Shown piece by piece: positions 10,045 through 19,904 of a stretch of 64,000 nucleotides of DNA. Position numbers and translations under genes: made by a program. Positions within the stretch are counted from its first letter, which is position 1; every line of letters starts with the position of its first letter. The notes below the pieces were generated by a model. The model saw nothing but the letters and a program-made list of their open reading frames with translations, was not told the DNA's origin and made no database searches. Source of the stretch: Ferruginibacter sp. (lineage in GTDB: Bacteria; Bacteroidota; Bacteroidia; Chitinophagales; Chitinophagaceae); NCBI GenBank assembly GCA_013141115.1, contig JABFRP010000002.1, positions 62,001 through 126,000 of the forward strand. Direction: 5' to 3'.

Positions 10045-10076
10045 TAAAAAAGCCGGCATAAAACCCGGCTTTTTTA
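10045..10076 (+). terminator. Rho-independent terminator
   Basis: AAAAAAGCCGG and CCGGCTTTTTT pair around a short loop (ATAAAAC) and end in T-rich sequence, 36 nt after the stop. Confidence 0.85.
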
Positions 10077-10103
10077 TTTTACCGTAGTAAACTAATTTGC
10101 AGC

Positions 10104-10865
10104 ATGAATAATATTGTTTTAATAACCGGAGCCACTTCAGGAATTGGCAAAGCCTGTGCTCAAAAATTTGCAGCAGCAAAACATAACCTCATCATTACTG
10201 GCAGAAGAAAAGAAAGATTAGCAACAGTAAAGCTTGAATTGGAATCGGCACATGGTATTAAAGTTTTACCACTTTGTTTTGATGTACAGGATAAAGCCGC
10301 AGTATTTGCAGCAATAAATAGTTTACCTGCGGAATGGCAGGCCATCTCCATTCTTATTAATAATGCAGGGCTGGCTTTGGGTAGAGATAGTTTTGAAGAC
10401 GCTGATTTAACTGATTGGGAAACCATGTTGAATACTAATGTACATGGCTTATTGTATGTAAGCAGGGCTGTACTACCTTTTATGATCGCTCAAAAAAAAG
10501 GGCATATTGTAAATATGGGCTCGGTTGCCGGCAAAGAGGTTTATGAAAAAGGCAATGCGTATTGTGCCAGCAAGTTTGCAGTAGATGCATTAAACCGGGC
10601 TATGCGTATTGATCTGTTAAAACATAATATAAAAGTTACCGGCATTCATCCGGGTGCGGTAGAAACCGAATTTTCGTTGGTTAGATATAAAGGAGATGCC
10701 GCAATAGCAGATGCAACTTATAAAGGTATTACCCCACTTACCGGAGCCGATGTTGCAGAAGTTATTTTTTATTGCTGCAGCCTGCCGGCACATGTTTGTA
10801 TCAATGATCTGGTACTTACTCCTACTCAACAGGCAGATGCTTTTTACTTTAATAGAAACCAATAA
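10104..10865 (+). CDS. SDR-family NAD(P)-dependent oxidoreductase
   Basis: A 253-residue classical short-chain dehydrogenase/reductase. It has the Rossmann glycine motif TGATSGIG near residue 7, NNAG near residue 87, and the catalytic Ser140/Tyr153/Lys157 (GSVAGKEVYEKGNAYCASK). An Arg-Arg pair after the first strand (TGRRKERL) favours NADP(H). The overall sequence resembles the YdfG-like 3-hydroxy-acid/serine dehydrogenase group (HPGAVETEFS), but the substrate cannot be fixed. It stands between two terminators and is probably monocistronic. Confidence 0.93.
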   Translation: MNNIVLITGATSGIGKACAQKFAAAKHNLIITGRRKERLATVKLELESAHGIKVLPLCFDVQDKAAVFAAINSLPAEWQAISILINNAGLALGRDSFEDADLTDWETMLNTNVHGLLYVSRAVLPFMIAQKKGHIVNMGSVAGKEVYEKGNAYCASKFAVDALNRAMRIDLLKHNIKVTGIHPGAVETEFSLVRYKGDAAIADATYKGITPLTGADVAEVIFYCCSLPAHVCINDLVLTPTQQADAFYFNRNQ

Positions 10866-11041
10866 GTTAGACGTAAACTTATATTTTCATTAAGGAAATG
10901 TAAATTTAACCTTTACTGGCACAATATTGGGTTTAAATAATGCGTTCAAGAAGCGACGAACCTTACAGGTAAAATTTTACTATAAAAACCCGGTAAAATG
11001 TTGTATACTTGTACATCCTTATCACACAAAGTGAAAAACCA

Positions 11042-11521
11042 ATGAAGTACTTATCTTTCATAATAACCACAACCTTTTCCATTTTTTTATCGGTATCGGC
11101 TGTTCATGCACAGGATGATGTAATACGTCAAAAAGCGTGTTCAAGCCCAGGTATATTGCACCAGGCAGATAGCATGAAGCAGGAACTGGCTAAACAAGGC
11201 TTTATTGTTGTTAAGGAAGCATCAATGGAAATGGAAAGCGAATATGAAATGCCGGTTATTGTGCCGCTTACAGAAGGCAGCTGGTATCAGTTTGTATTTA
11301 TTGGCGATATCACTTCCAGGTTATATGAAGTAAGAATGTTTGACTGGGACGAAAAACAAGTAGTATATCAAAAGAAAATGTGGGGCGATGTGGATGGTAA
11401 TGTTATCAGCTACTCTTATATTCCTAAGTTTTCGGAATATCACATGATGAAACCGGTACAGGTTAATAAAAAGAAAAAGAATTTATGCGGCTATGTAATG
11501 CTGCTGAAAAAAGTTAAATAA
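11042..11521 (+). CDS. Small secreted protein of unknown function
   Basis: A 159-residue protein with a clear signal peptide (MKYLSFIITTTFSIFLSVSAVHAQ), so the ATG at 11042 is chosen over the in-frame TTG at 11009. The mature part begins DDVIRQKACSSPGIL and contains EGSWYQFVFIGD and YEVRMFDWDEKQVVYQKK, like Bacteroidota periplasmic proteins of no known role. One Cys occurs early (KACSS) and one late (NLCGY), possibly a disulfide. A terminator follows. Confidence 0.75.
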   Translation: MKYLSFIITTTFSIFLSVSAVHAQDDVIRQKACSSPGILHQADSMKQELAKQGFIVVKEASMEMESEYEMPVIVPLTEGSWYQFVFIGDITSRLYEVRMFDWDEKQVVYQKKMWGDVDGNVISYSYIPKFSEYHMMKPVQVNKKKKNLCGYVMLLKKVK

Positions 11522-11546
11522 ATTGTTTTTTGCTTGGTTATAATCT

Positions 11547-11583
11547 AAAAGAGAGTCTCGTAAAACCGTGACTCTTTTTTTTT
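11547..11583 (+). terminator. Rho-independent terminator
   Basis: An AGAGTC/GACTCT-based hairpin flanked by an A run and followed by nine T. The remaining 11584-11775 holds no gene that I can see; it includes the palindrome CTACATGTAG near 11746. Confidence 0.7.
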
Positions 11584-11775
11584 ACCCTCATTCATCACCA
11601 GTTAGCCTTAACTCACTAATGCAAATTTAATTGGCAGCCTTTACAATACACTTGCTCCTAAAAAGTAGCGATCCTTTAAATTCCTTAACAAAAACAGCCT
11701 TAGTATAAGTGGTACTGTTCTTTCAGATATTGAACTACATGTAGCGTCTTCATTGTATTCCCTTCTTAACCCAAG

Positions 11776-11803
11776 TAAAAATCCTCATCTAAAAGATGAG
11801 GAT
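11776..11803 (-). terminator. Terminator of ruvA-sprA operon
   Basis: ATCCTCATCT and AGATGAGGAT form a perfect 10-bp stem with loop AAA. On the minus strand it is followed by TTTTTACTT. It lies 23 nt beyond the sprA stop. Confidence 0.85.
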
Positions 11804-11826
11804 CAGTGTATAATTAATTCAAAAAA

Positions 11827-14800
11827 TTACTGCGCTAACGATACATTAACCTGCACACCCGCTCTTGTATTGGTAATTGGTGCGCTGGAGGATATATAAG
11901 GTATCACTCTCCGCTGTTCGTAATAAAATTTAATTTGCACCCTGTTGCTAAGATAATAGTCAACCGTTGGGTTAATGGTGATCTCTTTACTACCCAAAGT
12001 TGCAAAACTATTATCCTGATCCAGGCGGCTGTTGGAGGTTACATTATCCCTAATTTTAAAATCTAAACGAAAATTAATTTCGTTTTCCAGTTTGCTCTTG
12101 CTGGCATCTGCTTTTTTGCTTTGTAAAAATTTAGGCAATGTTAAGCCACCCAATAATTTCATTCCTCTTTTTCTATAGCCTGTTCCAATGCTAAATTCAG
12201 AAGTACGTACTTCGCTAAGCTGAAAATCTATAAGGCTTAAACTTAATGTTCTTGACTTAGCGTATTCAAACTTAAACTGCATCTGGTTGGTAAACATCAT
12301 ATCTACACCTAACAGCGGAGAAAATTGTTCGCCGATAGAAATATTGGGTACTAAGAAATAAGGAATAAAGTTATTTGATAACGGATCATAAAACGATGGG
12401 TAGCCATACTTAGAAACATCTTGGTAAAGTAATGCTGAGGTAAACCCATTCATGCTAAGATTGCCATTATAGCCATGAGATAAAGAGAAATTGGTAAATA
12501 TTTTCTCTAAGCCTTTTATCCGGCTTAAGCCATTGTAATCAATTTTCCAGTTAGGTTTTGGTAAAATAGCACGGAAAGGATTTGACCTGATATTAGCATT
12601 GCTTTGCTTGATCAAAGAAACCGAATTAGGATCTTTACCGGTATACGCTGCAATAAATGCAGGCACCAAAACATCCACCGCATATCTACTGTAACCATAT
12701 TTATATCCATCTGCACCGACAGGTATATTTTTGCTGTAAGGGTTTTCGTTACCCAAACGCTGCGATAATATCACCCTGTAATCCTGGAACTTTTTAAACG
12801 TTTCAGATACACGATTTGGATCAAACTTGCCAAACAGAGTTTTGTAAGCAATATAGCTTACATCAAAACCGCCACCTGCATAAGGGTTAAGGTGACCAAA
12901 TTTGTAATTAGTACCGTTGCCGGTGGTATCAGCATAACGGAATGTTTCGGAATAATTTTTATTAAAGGTCTTTTTAAGATTTACTGAAATAGTCAAATCC
13001 CTTATTGGTTCTATCTGCGCTGTTAAAGTAATTGTTTGATTAAAGTTTTGCGTAAACAAAGAGTTGAATGTTGTGTCTTTGGTTATCAATCCTTTTCGGG
13101 CCGCATTGTTCAGCCAATTGGTATCGGGCTGTTTGCCCAAAAGAAAATCAACTCCGGGTGCCATACTCTTCCAGTTTTGCCCTAAGTATTTAGTGCTATC
13201 GGCATAGCCTGGTAAACGGGTGTTGGCATTTTCTGAAATGGTTGCCCCTACTTGTTTAATACTGGTTAATAATTTTCCGAACACCCTGTCTATTCCGCCT
13301 ACATAAGGCACAGCGGTTTTGTCAACTATTCTGCGTGTCTTTACAACTTTCTTTCCGGTTTTTGTTACTACCGTATCTTTTACTTTAGTAATTCTGCTTC
13401 TCCATTTTTCTCTATCTTCTTTATTAGCTGGTTGCTCTAACTGGCGCAGCCATTTGGATTTTTGATACAGCCTTGTAAAATCAAATTGTGCGGTTCCTTC
13501 ACGCTGTTGGCCATTTTCAATAATATTACCCAGGTTTACTGCCAAACGTGATGCACCCACCCAGCGGTAAGTAGCCTGGTAACTTACGTTCATCGTTGTC
13601 CAATCCAGCAGTGGAAATTTTGCGGTAGGCAAAGTGTAAGTGAAGTTGGCGTTATGACTATACAAAGTATTTCTTCCACCCTTCATAAAGTTTTTCCATA
13701 CACTGTCCTTCTTGGCTTTATTGTCCAATCTTCCTGCAGGCTCATCTACCCTTGAATTATTGTTTGCTGTAAAATCAAAATTCAGTGATTTGGTAAAATT
13801 CCAACGTAAAATATAATCTCTCTGAAAAATAAAATATTTATCGTAGGTTTCGGGAATAGCATATTTAGAAGCACCTACACTACGTGGACGAATAGCCCCA
13901 AACTGGCGGTTAACATCTGCCCTGAAACTTAATGTAGAAGGAATAGGATTAAAGTTAAAATCTTTCACCAGATCAAACCAATGCGTTTTTGTTTTGCGGA
14001 AAACTTTTTTAAATGGTTCTATATATTTTGGCTGAGGGCTGAATAAATAACCTACGCCGCCATGATGTTTGGTTACTTCATCACTTTCAATTAACGGGTT
14101 ATGCCTTTTAGTGTTAAGGTAAGAATAACTCACATCAAAATTGGAGATGTCGTACACTTTAGGTTTTTTGGTACCGGTTCTGTTTTTACGCACATTGGTA
14201 AAACTTACCGATGTGGTAGAAGTAAAATCTATCGCATCATTTTTTATAGAATCTCTTTTAGCTTTATCGGCAGCTTTTAATTTGTCTTTTAGTTTAATAT
14301 CCATATCATACGGATCGTACTGCGGCGTACTTACCGTTTGAGAATAACTTGCAAATACAGGAATGGAGATCGCTGCTTTTTTAGGCAATAGTTTACCCAA
14401 TTCTAAATTAGCCGATACATCAAACTGTGCCAGATCGTCTCGGTATCTTTCCTGCACCCTTTGTTCCAAAGTTCCAAACCCGGCAGAATGTGTATTGCCC
14501 GAAATGGATAGTGTACCAAGGTCGGCTAAATTCACATCCACTCTTCCCAATGCGGCCCATCCGCCGCTTTCATCCAGCGATATTAAACGTAATTCATTTA
14601 CCCACATTTCGCCACAGGCAGCAGCTGACTGATTGGTGTTTTCAACCCCAATTAATACGCCACGCACTTCTGCCAAATTCGGGCTTCCAATAAGTGAGTA
14701 TTGCTGACCGCTGGTTTGTATTTGGCTGTACAATTGTGTAACCACAGCAAGCGGATCGGCATTTCTTTTTTCTTTCAGCTTTATCAAACTCTGCAGATCA

Positions 14801-17800
14801 ATATCTAATGAATTACCTGGTGCCCACAATGTGTCATTATATTTTGTCGAATTAGGATCAAGACTGGCGGCACCTAAACCTGTTGGATTTAATGGAATTC
14901 TTATTTCGTAATAGTTATTTATAAAATCGGTTCCCATACGTATTACGGCAGTAAGATCTTTAGGGTTTAACGTAGGCCCAAGCCTTGCCTGCTCTGCATG
15001 AATAAACATGGCCAGTTTGCGGTACTGGCGCAAATCTCTGTTACCAAAAGTTTGAAATACGCCTCTTGCATCCCCCTTAATTAAATTACAAAATTGCAAG
15101 CTCATGCTCTGTTCGTTCTGTAATAAGTTTACACCGTTGCTGCTTAATGTTTGCTGGCGCTCAATTTCAGATGGGGTACGGTAAGGTAATGGTACACGTT
15201 TATCATTCTCTTCAATATTAACAGCACCAACAGTAAAATTTGTGCTACCAGGGTTTAATGGAGAATAGATACCTGTTCCGTCAATTTTATATTTAAACTG
15301 GCGCCATACATTTCTTGCCAATTGCAATTCGCCAAAACGTAATGTAACGCTATCATCAAAACCTGTTAAAAACATTCTTATAAAACGAATAGATTTAAAA
15401 TCGGGAATGTTCCCTACTTTTTTACTGTACTGGCTGATAGGTATTCTAAACTGGTACCAGGTTTCATTTCTGGAAGTACCATCTACTAAACTAACACTAA
15501 CCAATTTTTTATCTACAATATAGTTAGTGCCAATATTCATTTCGGCAGCTGAAACTGGCTTTATTGTTACTTCATATTGAAAATATTCTTCCGTTTGATT
15601 TAAAGTATTATCCCTGTTCAGGTCTTCTGCATCGGGGTATAAAGTAGCGGCAGCTGTAAATGTTTCGTTACCTGCAATGGGCGAGTTACCCTGCGGATTA
15701 TTAAAGTTTTTGTAACGGCCTAAAATACCTAATCCCTGCTGGTCGTAATCATCGCCACGGTAATTATGAAAGTTATCGTTAGAAGGATCTTTTGCTGCAT
15801 CCTGGTAAATTTTTGAACCTGCACCAAATGTGTTTTTTAATTTAGTAAGATATATGCTACGTTTGTTTACTTCTGCAGTATCATCCAATCCATCCAACCC
15901 AACATCCTGATACCCCCTGTCATCTGCATTATTGCTAAATGCATTGGTTACTTGTATTGGGTTACGTGGCACCCTGCCCCAATTAGAAATATCAATTTGC
16001 GAAGGCGCATTAGGAGTACTTAATCCGTTCTCGTAAAAACGTCTGCCATCTTTTAAAATATCTTCTGATACATTACCTAAGTTAAAGAACAATTTACCTC
16101 CTGATGCTAAAGGTGCATCAGGTCTTTTTTTAGAAGCAATGTATGGATCCTGCAACCAAAACTCCACAAACTCAATATTGCCTGTTTCAAAATCTGTTTG
16201 ATCTAAACTCCGCATTAATCCACCCCAGCGTAATTGAGGTTGGGTGAGTTTACCGTTAGTACTCACATTTACATCATCATAATTATATTGGCCTTTATCG
16301 GTTGGGTAATAAGACAGATCGAAAGTTTGTAAAAAGCTTTCGCCAAACCCGGTAGTTTTTTGAGGAAAAATTTCTTTTTGATATACCTGCCTTACACGTG
16401 GATCACTCAACTCATCTCTATCCACTATTGGATTATTTTGCCCTTTATATTGCTGCAAAGTTTGTTCAATCTGGTACCAGGCCAGTTTTGCCCTGTTCTT
16501 TCCATAATCAATATTATCATTAGCTGTAGCCTCTGGAAAATCCATTGGTGTAGATGCCAGTGCCCATATATTTTGCGGAAAGCGAAGATCGATACCTGAT
16601 TTACTGCTTTCAAAATCATCTATATAAGAAGTGCCTTTTGAACCCTTACCAATTTGTGGTGCATGCCCGGGTTTTAAAAAAGCCCCTTCGGCAAATACAT
16701 TTATTGTTGATGGTGCTGTGGTTTGATAAAACGGCAGCTTATCCAATATTTTGGTTAAACGTGGAATGTCTTTGCGATAATTTACATCAAGGCCGTACAT
16801 GGTATTACGAATAGGATCTTCGCCTATATTGGTTTTATTAAAGAATGGTCTTTCGCCCAGGCGTACCATGGTACCACCAAAAGAAAATTGTTCTTTAGCT
16901 GTATTTTTTAAGTTGTAATCAAAACGCAAGCCCATATAATTACGCTGCTGAATACCAAAGGATGCATTGTTCTCGTAATTAACCTGCACCGGTATACCCG
17001 AATTAATTATGGAAGAGTTGATCACTTTTATAGTACCCAGATCGTAATTGATATCATAATCCACTCCTTCCAGCAAAACCCTGCCCCCGGCAGTAACGGT
17101 TACGGAGCCACGGGGAATATTGTATCCAATACTGATATCACTGGAGCCCGAAATTTTTGCCGATCCTTTTAATACAAACCGGTTAAGGTTAGGGTATTGT
17201 TGTGCTACTGCTTTAATAGAATCGTATAAAGCATAATACAGTGTATCTTTTATGGTTGGCGAATTGGGGTTGGTATAAATGCCCTGCGCCAGGTCTCGCC
17301 CAAAAGGCTCCAGCACGGGAAACATTACCCTGCTGTATTGAGAGAAAACAGTATAATTTTCTACGTAATCAAATACACCATCAGGCTGCGGATCTCCCTG
17401 GTTATTTAACCGATCTAAATTTATTAAAGAGATAATAGGGAACCCTGCATTTTTATTTCCAAATGGCACATAACGTTTTAAGCCAAGGCCGGGCTCCTGG
17501 TACAACACATCCAATTTAAAATCGGTGGGTGTTAATGTACCATAACCAATAGCATACACATTCTTCATCATCAAACTCCATATAGGTAAACTTGGGCGCT
17601 GCGATGTAGCTTTTAATAATTTTAAAAATAAAACATTTTGTGAGGCCGATGCACTGTCCGGCGTAATATCCTGCGAAAATTCACCCACCTGGAAAATTTT
17701 TCCGTTGTAAGAATATTGATAGGCTACCGCTACCACTTCATCCGTTTGTAATGGCTGGCTTAAAGAAATAAAACCTACTGTAGGATGATAAGTGTATTGA

Positions 17801-19089
17801 GTAGAATCTAATTTACGGGCAAAGGTTTTTTCAAAATCCTGTACCGGCTGCAAACCCAATACTAATAAATTATTATATACCAAAGAAGATTTCCGGTTAT
17901 TGGGATTAGCTACTATACTTGAGTAAAGTGCATTAGAACCATTGGTGGGTATGCCGGGGTTAGTGAGATTTCCATCTTCACCTAAATTCATTAATCCAAC
18001 AACATCCCTGGTATCAGTAGTTGTACCGGTTTTATTGGTCACCCAAACCTCCATTCTTAAAATTTGTATGGGAGCGGTAACAGCAGGTATGTTGGACATT
18101 ACCTTATTGTAATTGGCCCTAAAGTATTGCGCTGCTAAAAAGTGGCGGTTCTCTTCATATTCATCGGCCTTTACCTCAAACAACTGCGATGAGGATCCAC
18201 CTTGCAGGTTGGCACTTTGCCGTTGCGATTTTTGATTGGCCAATACTGTTGTTACCGATAATTTACCAAACTGCATTTGCGCTTTTACACCAAATAATTG
18301 CTGTGCTCCAGGTATCAAAGTACTGCGGCTGGGAAAAGCCACATTACCTAGTTCAAAACGCTTTATTATTTCATCATCAAGCCCGGTGTAATCTAATTTC
18401 AACTGGTTATCCTGTCCAAAATTGGCCAGTGTATTATAACTGATAGGGAATTTTAATTTACCGCCTATATCTGCATTCACGTTTAGTTGTGCCTGCATAT
18501 CAAAATCAAAACCGCCATTTTTTCTTGCTCTCTCGGGCAAAGTAGGATTTTTAATATTTTGCCCCTGGTAACCTGCAGTTACATTTACATTGCCTTGTGG
18601 AGTAATATTTATTTTACCATTGCCGAATAAGCGGTTAAACAAGCCATCGTAAATAGATAATTTGGGTTTTACTTTGCCCCGGTTAAGAATGCTGGTGGTA
18701 TTGGACCGCTTTTTAAAATAGTCAATTTCCATTTGCCTGCCTCGCAGTTGCCAATATTCTTCCGATGAATAAGAGGTAGGTGTACGATAATATTTGTTGC
18801 CGATTTTTTCGTAAACGATATAGCGTTTTGTTTTTGGGTCATACACTACAGAATCCCGGAGGTTTGTGGGATTTTTAAGATCGTAGGTACTTTTCCTGAA
18901 ATTTGAAACAGGATCACCCCTTCTATCGCTGATAGGAAACGGCAGTTTAATTTTGGGGCTATCCTGAAATAGTGTAAAATTATTATGGTACGGTTTTGCA
19001 GTAGCGCTGTTTACAGTAAATAAAGTAATTATTACTGACAGTACCCCACAGCAAATTATTTTCGGAAAAAATTTTCTAATAAGCAACAT
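11827..19089 (-). CDS. sprA: SprA, T9SS outer-membrane translocon / gliding motility protein
   Basis: A 2420-residue outer-membrane protein, the size of Flavobacterium SprA (about 2400). SprA forms the very large single-chain beta-barrel through which T9SS cargo crosses the outer membrane. Visible family features include the N-terminal RNPxNLRDSVVYDPKT...-like region (NPTNLRDSVVYDPKTKRY), the YSSEEYWQLR element, GNVAFPSRSTLIPGAQQLFG, YRKDIPRLTKILDKLPF and a C-terminus of alternating amphipathic strands ending in ...VNVSLAQ. The signal peptide begins at ATG 19089 (MLLIRKFFPKIICC...NSATA); a TTG four codons upstream is rejected. It lies 28 nt behind ruvA on the same strand, an arrangement I recall from other Bacteroidota. 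The secreted proteins in this window with type A or B sorting domains are its predicted clients. Confidence 0.96.
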   Translation of the reverse strand: MLLIRKFFPKIICCGVLSVIITLFTVNSATAKPYHNNFTLFQDSPKIKLPFPISDRRGDPVSNFRKSTYDLKNPTNLRDSVVYDPKTKRYIVYEKIGNKYYRTPTSYSSEEYWQLRGRQMEIDYFKKRSNTTSILNRGKVKPKLSIYDGLFNRLFGNGKINITPQGNVNVTAGYQGQNIKNPTLPERARKNGGFDFDMQAQLNVNADIGGKLKFPISYNTLANFGQDNQLKLDYTGLDDEIIKRFELGNVAFPSRSTLIPGAQQLFGVKAQMQFGKLSVTTVLANQKSQRQSANLQGGSSSQLFEVKADEYEENRHFLAAQYFRANYNKVMSNIPAVTAPIQILRMEVWVTNKTGTTTDTRDVVGLMNLGEDGNLTNPGIPTNGSNALYSSIVANPNNRKSSLVYNNLLVLGLQPVQDFEKTFARKLDSTQYTYHPTVGFISLSQPLQTDEVVAVAYQYSYNGKIFQVGEFSQDITPDSASASQNVLFLKLLKATSQRPSLPIWSLMMKNVYAIGYGTLTPTDFKLDVLYQEPGLGLKRYVPFGNKNAGFPIISLINLDRLNNQGDPQPDGVFDYVENYTVFSQYSRVMFPVLEPFGRDLAQGIYTNPNSPTIKDTLYYALYDSIKAVAQQYPNLNRFVLKGSAKISGSSDISIGYNIPRGSVTVTAGGRVLLEGVDYDINYDLGTIKVINSSIINSGIPVQVNYENNASFGIQQRNYMGLRFDYNLKNTAKEQFSFGGTMVRLGERPFFNKTNIGEDPIRNTMYGLDVNYRKDIPRLTKILDKLPFYQTTAPSTINVFAEGAFLKPGHAPQIGKGSKGTSYIDDFESSKSGIDLRFPQNIWALASTPMDFPEATANDNIDYGKNRAKLAWYQIEQTLQQYKGQNNPIVDRDELSDPRVRQVYQKEIFPQKTTGFGESFLQTFDLSYYPTDKGQYNYDDVNVSTNGKLTQPQLRWGGLMRSLDQTDFETGNIEFVEFWLQDPYIASKKRPDAPLASGGKLFFNLGNVSEDILKDGRRFYENGLSTPNAPSQIDISNWGRVPRNPIQVTNAFSNNADDRGYQDVGLDGLDDTAEVNKRSIYLTKLKNTFGAGSKIYQDAAKDPSNDNFHNYRGDDYDQQGLGILGRYKNFNNPQGNSPIAGNETFTAAATLYPDAEDLNRDNTLNQTEEYFQYEVTIKPVSAAEMNIGTNYIVDKKLVSVSLVDGTSRNETWYQFRIPISQYSKKVGNIPDFKSIRFIRMFLTGFDDSVTLRFGELQLARNVWRQFKYKIDGTGIYSPLNPGSTNFTVGAVNIEENDKRVPLPYRTPSEIERQQTLSSNGVNLLQNEQSMSLQFCNLIKGDARGVFQTFGNRDLRQYRKLAMFIHAEQARLGPTLNPKDLTAVIRMGTDFINNYYEIRIPLNPTGLGAASLDPNSTKYNDTLWAPGNSLDIDLQSLIKLKEKRNADPLAVVTQLYSQIQTSGQQYSLIGSPNLAEVRGVLIGVENTNQSAAACGEMWVNELRLISLDESGGWAALGRVDVNLADLGTLSISGNTHSAGFGTLEQRVQERYRDDLAQFDVSANLELGKLLPKKAAISIPVFASYSQTVSTPQYDPYDMDIKLKDKLKAADKAKRDSIKNDAIDFTSTTSVSFTNVRKNRTGTKKPKVYDISNFDVSYSYLNTKRHNPLIESDEVTKHHGGVGYLFSPQPKYIEPFKKVFRKTKTHWFDLVKDFNFNPIPSTLSFRADVNRQFGAIRPRSVGASKYAIPETYDKYFIFQRDYILRWNFTKSLNFDFTANNNSRVDEPAGRLDNKAKKDSVWKNFMKGGRNTLYSHNANFTYTLPTAKFPLLDWTTMNVSYQATYRWVGASRLAVNLGNIIENGQQREGTAQFDFTRLYQKSKWLRQLEQPANKEDREKWRSRITKVKDTVVTKTGKKVVKTRRIVDKTAVPYVGGIDRVFGKLLTSIKQVGATISENANTRLPGYADSTKYLGQNWKSMAPGVDFLLGKQPDTNWLNNAARKGLITKDTTFNSLFTQNFNQTITLTAQIEPIRDLTISVNLKKTFNKNYSETFRYADTTGNGTNYKFGHLNPYAGGGFDVSYIAYKTLFGKFDPNRVSETFKKFQDYRVILSQRLGNENPYSKNIPVGADGYKYGYSRYAVDVLVPAFIAAYTGKDPNSVSLIKQSNANIRSNPFRAILPKPNWKIDYNGLSRIKGLEKIFTNFSLSHGYNGNLSMNGFTSALLYQDVSKYGYPSFYDPLSNNFIPYFLVPNISIGEQFSPLLGVDMMFTNQMQFKFEYAKSRTLSLSLIDFQLSEVRTSEFSIGTGYRKRGMKLLGGLTLPKFLQSKKADASKSKLENEINFRLDFKIRDNVTSNSRLDQDNSFATLGSKEITINPTVDYYLSNRVQIKFYYEQRRVIPYISSSAPITNTRAGVQVNVSLAQ

Positions 19090-19117
19090 CCGGTAAATCA
19101 ATTAACGTAGAGTTCTA

Positions 19118-19702
19118 TCAAATTGCTTTTAAGGCTTTTTTTATTAAATCTTCTAATTTAGATACAGACGGTTCTGCAAGGGTAACTTTTTGGATGGATT
19201 GCTCTGCTTGTTGCCTTGAAATACCAAGGGCAACTAAGGCATTTAACGCATCCTGCTCCAAACTATTGCTCCATGCTGGTGAAATAGTTTCGTTTAGTGA
19301 GTGTTTGCTCAATTTATCTTTAAGCTCCAATACTAAACGTTCAGCAGTTTTTTTACCTATTCCTTTAACACTTTCCAAAAGCTTTACGTTGCTTTGTACA
19401 ATTGCCCTGCTTACTTCTTCGGGTTTTAAGGAAGACAGCATCATCCTTGCAGTAGCTGCTCCAACTCCCGAAATGCCTATCAATAATAAAAATATTTCTT
19501 TTTCGGCCTTTTCAAAAAAGCCATACAGCACATGCCCATCTTCTTTTACCTGCAAATGCGTAAACAATTTACCTTGCTCCAGGCCCTGAATATGAGAATA
19601 AGTATTGAGGCTGATATTTACTTCGTACCCAACACCATTAACATCTACATATACCTGTGCCGGGGTTTTGTCGATAAATTTTCCTTGCAAATATGCGTAC
19701 AT
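19118..19702 (-). CDS. ruvA: Holliday junction branch migration protein RuvA
   Basis: A 194-residue cytosolic DNA-binding protein that binds four-way junctions as a tetramer and loads the RuvB helicase. It has the OB-fold N-terminus (MYAYLQGKFIDKTPAQVYVDVNGVGYEV), tandem helix-hairpin-helix motifs (LIGISGVGAATARMML and LLESVKGIGKKTAERLVLELKDK) and the C-terminal domain III (ALVALGISRQQAEQSI), which contacts RuvB. Complete and of normal length. It is first in a two-gene operon with sprA. The ~200 bp upstream is shared with the divergent fabH gene and holds an imperfect direct repeat (GTTACGAG twice). Confidence 0.97.
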   Translation of the reverse strand: MYAYLQGKFIDKTPAQVYVDVNGVGYEVNISLNTYSHIQGLEQGKLFTHLQVKEDGHVLYGFFEKAEKEIFLLLIGISGVGAATARMMLSSLKPEEVSRAIVQSNVKLLESVKGIGKKTAERLVLELKDKLSKHSLNETISPAWSNSLEQDALNALVALGISRQQAEQSIQKVTLAEPSVSKLEDLIKKALKAI

Positions 19703-19847
19703 TACTTAGTTCTGGTTACGAGTTATTAGTTACGAGATAAGTAATACAGCAGTTTTTACGCAGTTAGCACCACCCTTTACTTTTCATAGCGAAAATAGGA
19801 ATAATTTGTGAGCATCGTTGTTAAAAAAAGGAAAGCCATTTTTTATG

Positions 19848-19856
19848 TACTTTTGC
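19848..19856 (+). promoter_or_regulatory. fabH -7 promoter box
   Basis: TACTTTTGC matches TAnnTTTGY exactly and lies 48 nt before the fabH ATG. No convincing -33 TTG is found at the usual spacing. Confidence 0.5.
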
Positions 19857-19904
19857 CACCCGGAAATTATTACAACAACCTATTAAACAAACCTACCGAA
19901 TTAC

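Noticed and set aside
11742..11756. CTACATGTAG palindrome resembling the operator arms
   Set aside because: It lacks the 4-nt spacer and is not placed before a promoter or gene start, so I do not count it as a fourth operator.
14141..14693. Three overlapping plus-strand ORFs inside sprA
   Set aside because: They are antisense shadows of a fully conserved 2420-residue gene, with no start context or family match.
19715..19745. Direct repeat GTTACGAG upstream of ruvA/fabH as a regulatory site
   Set aside because: Short AT-rich TTA/TTACGAG repeats seem common in these genomes; no link to either promoter is visible.
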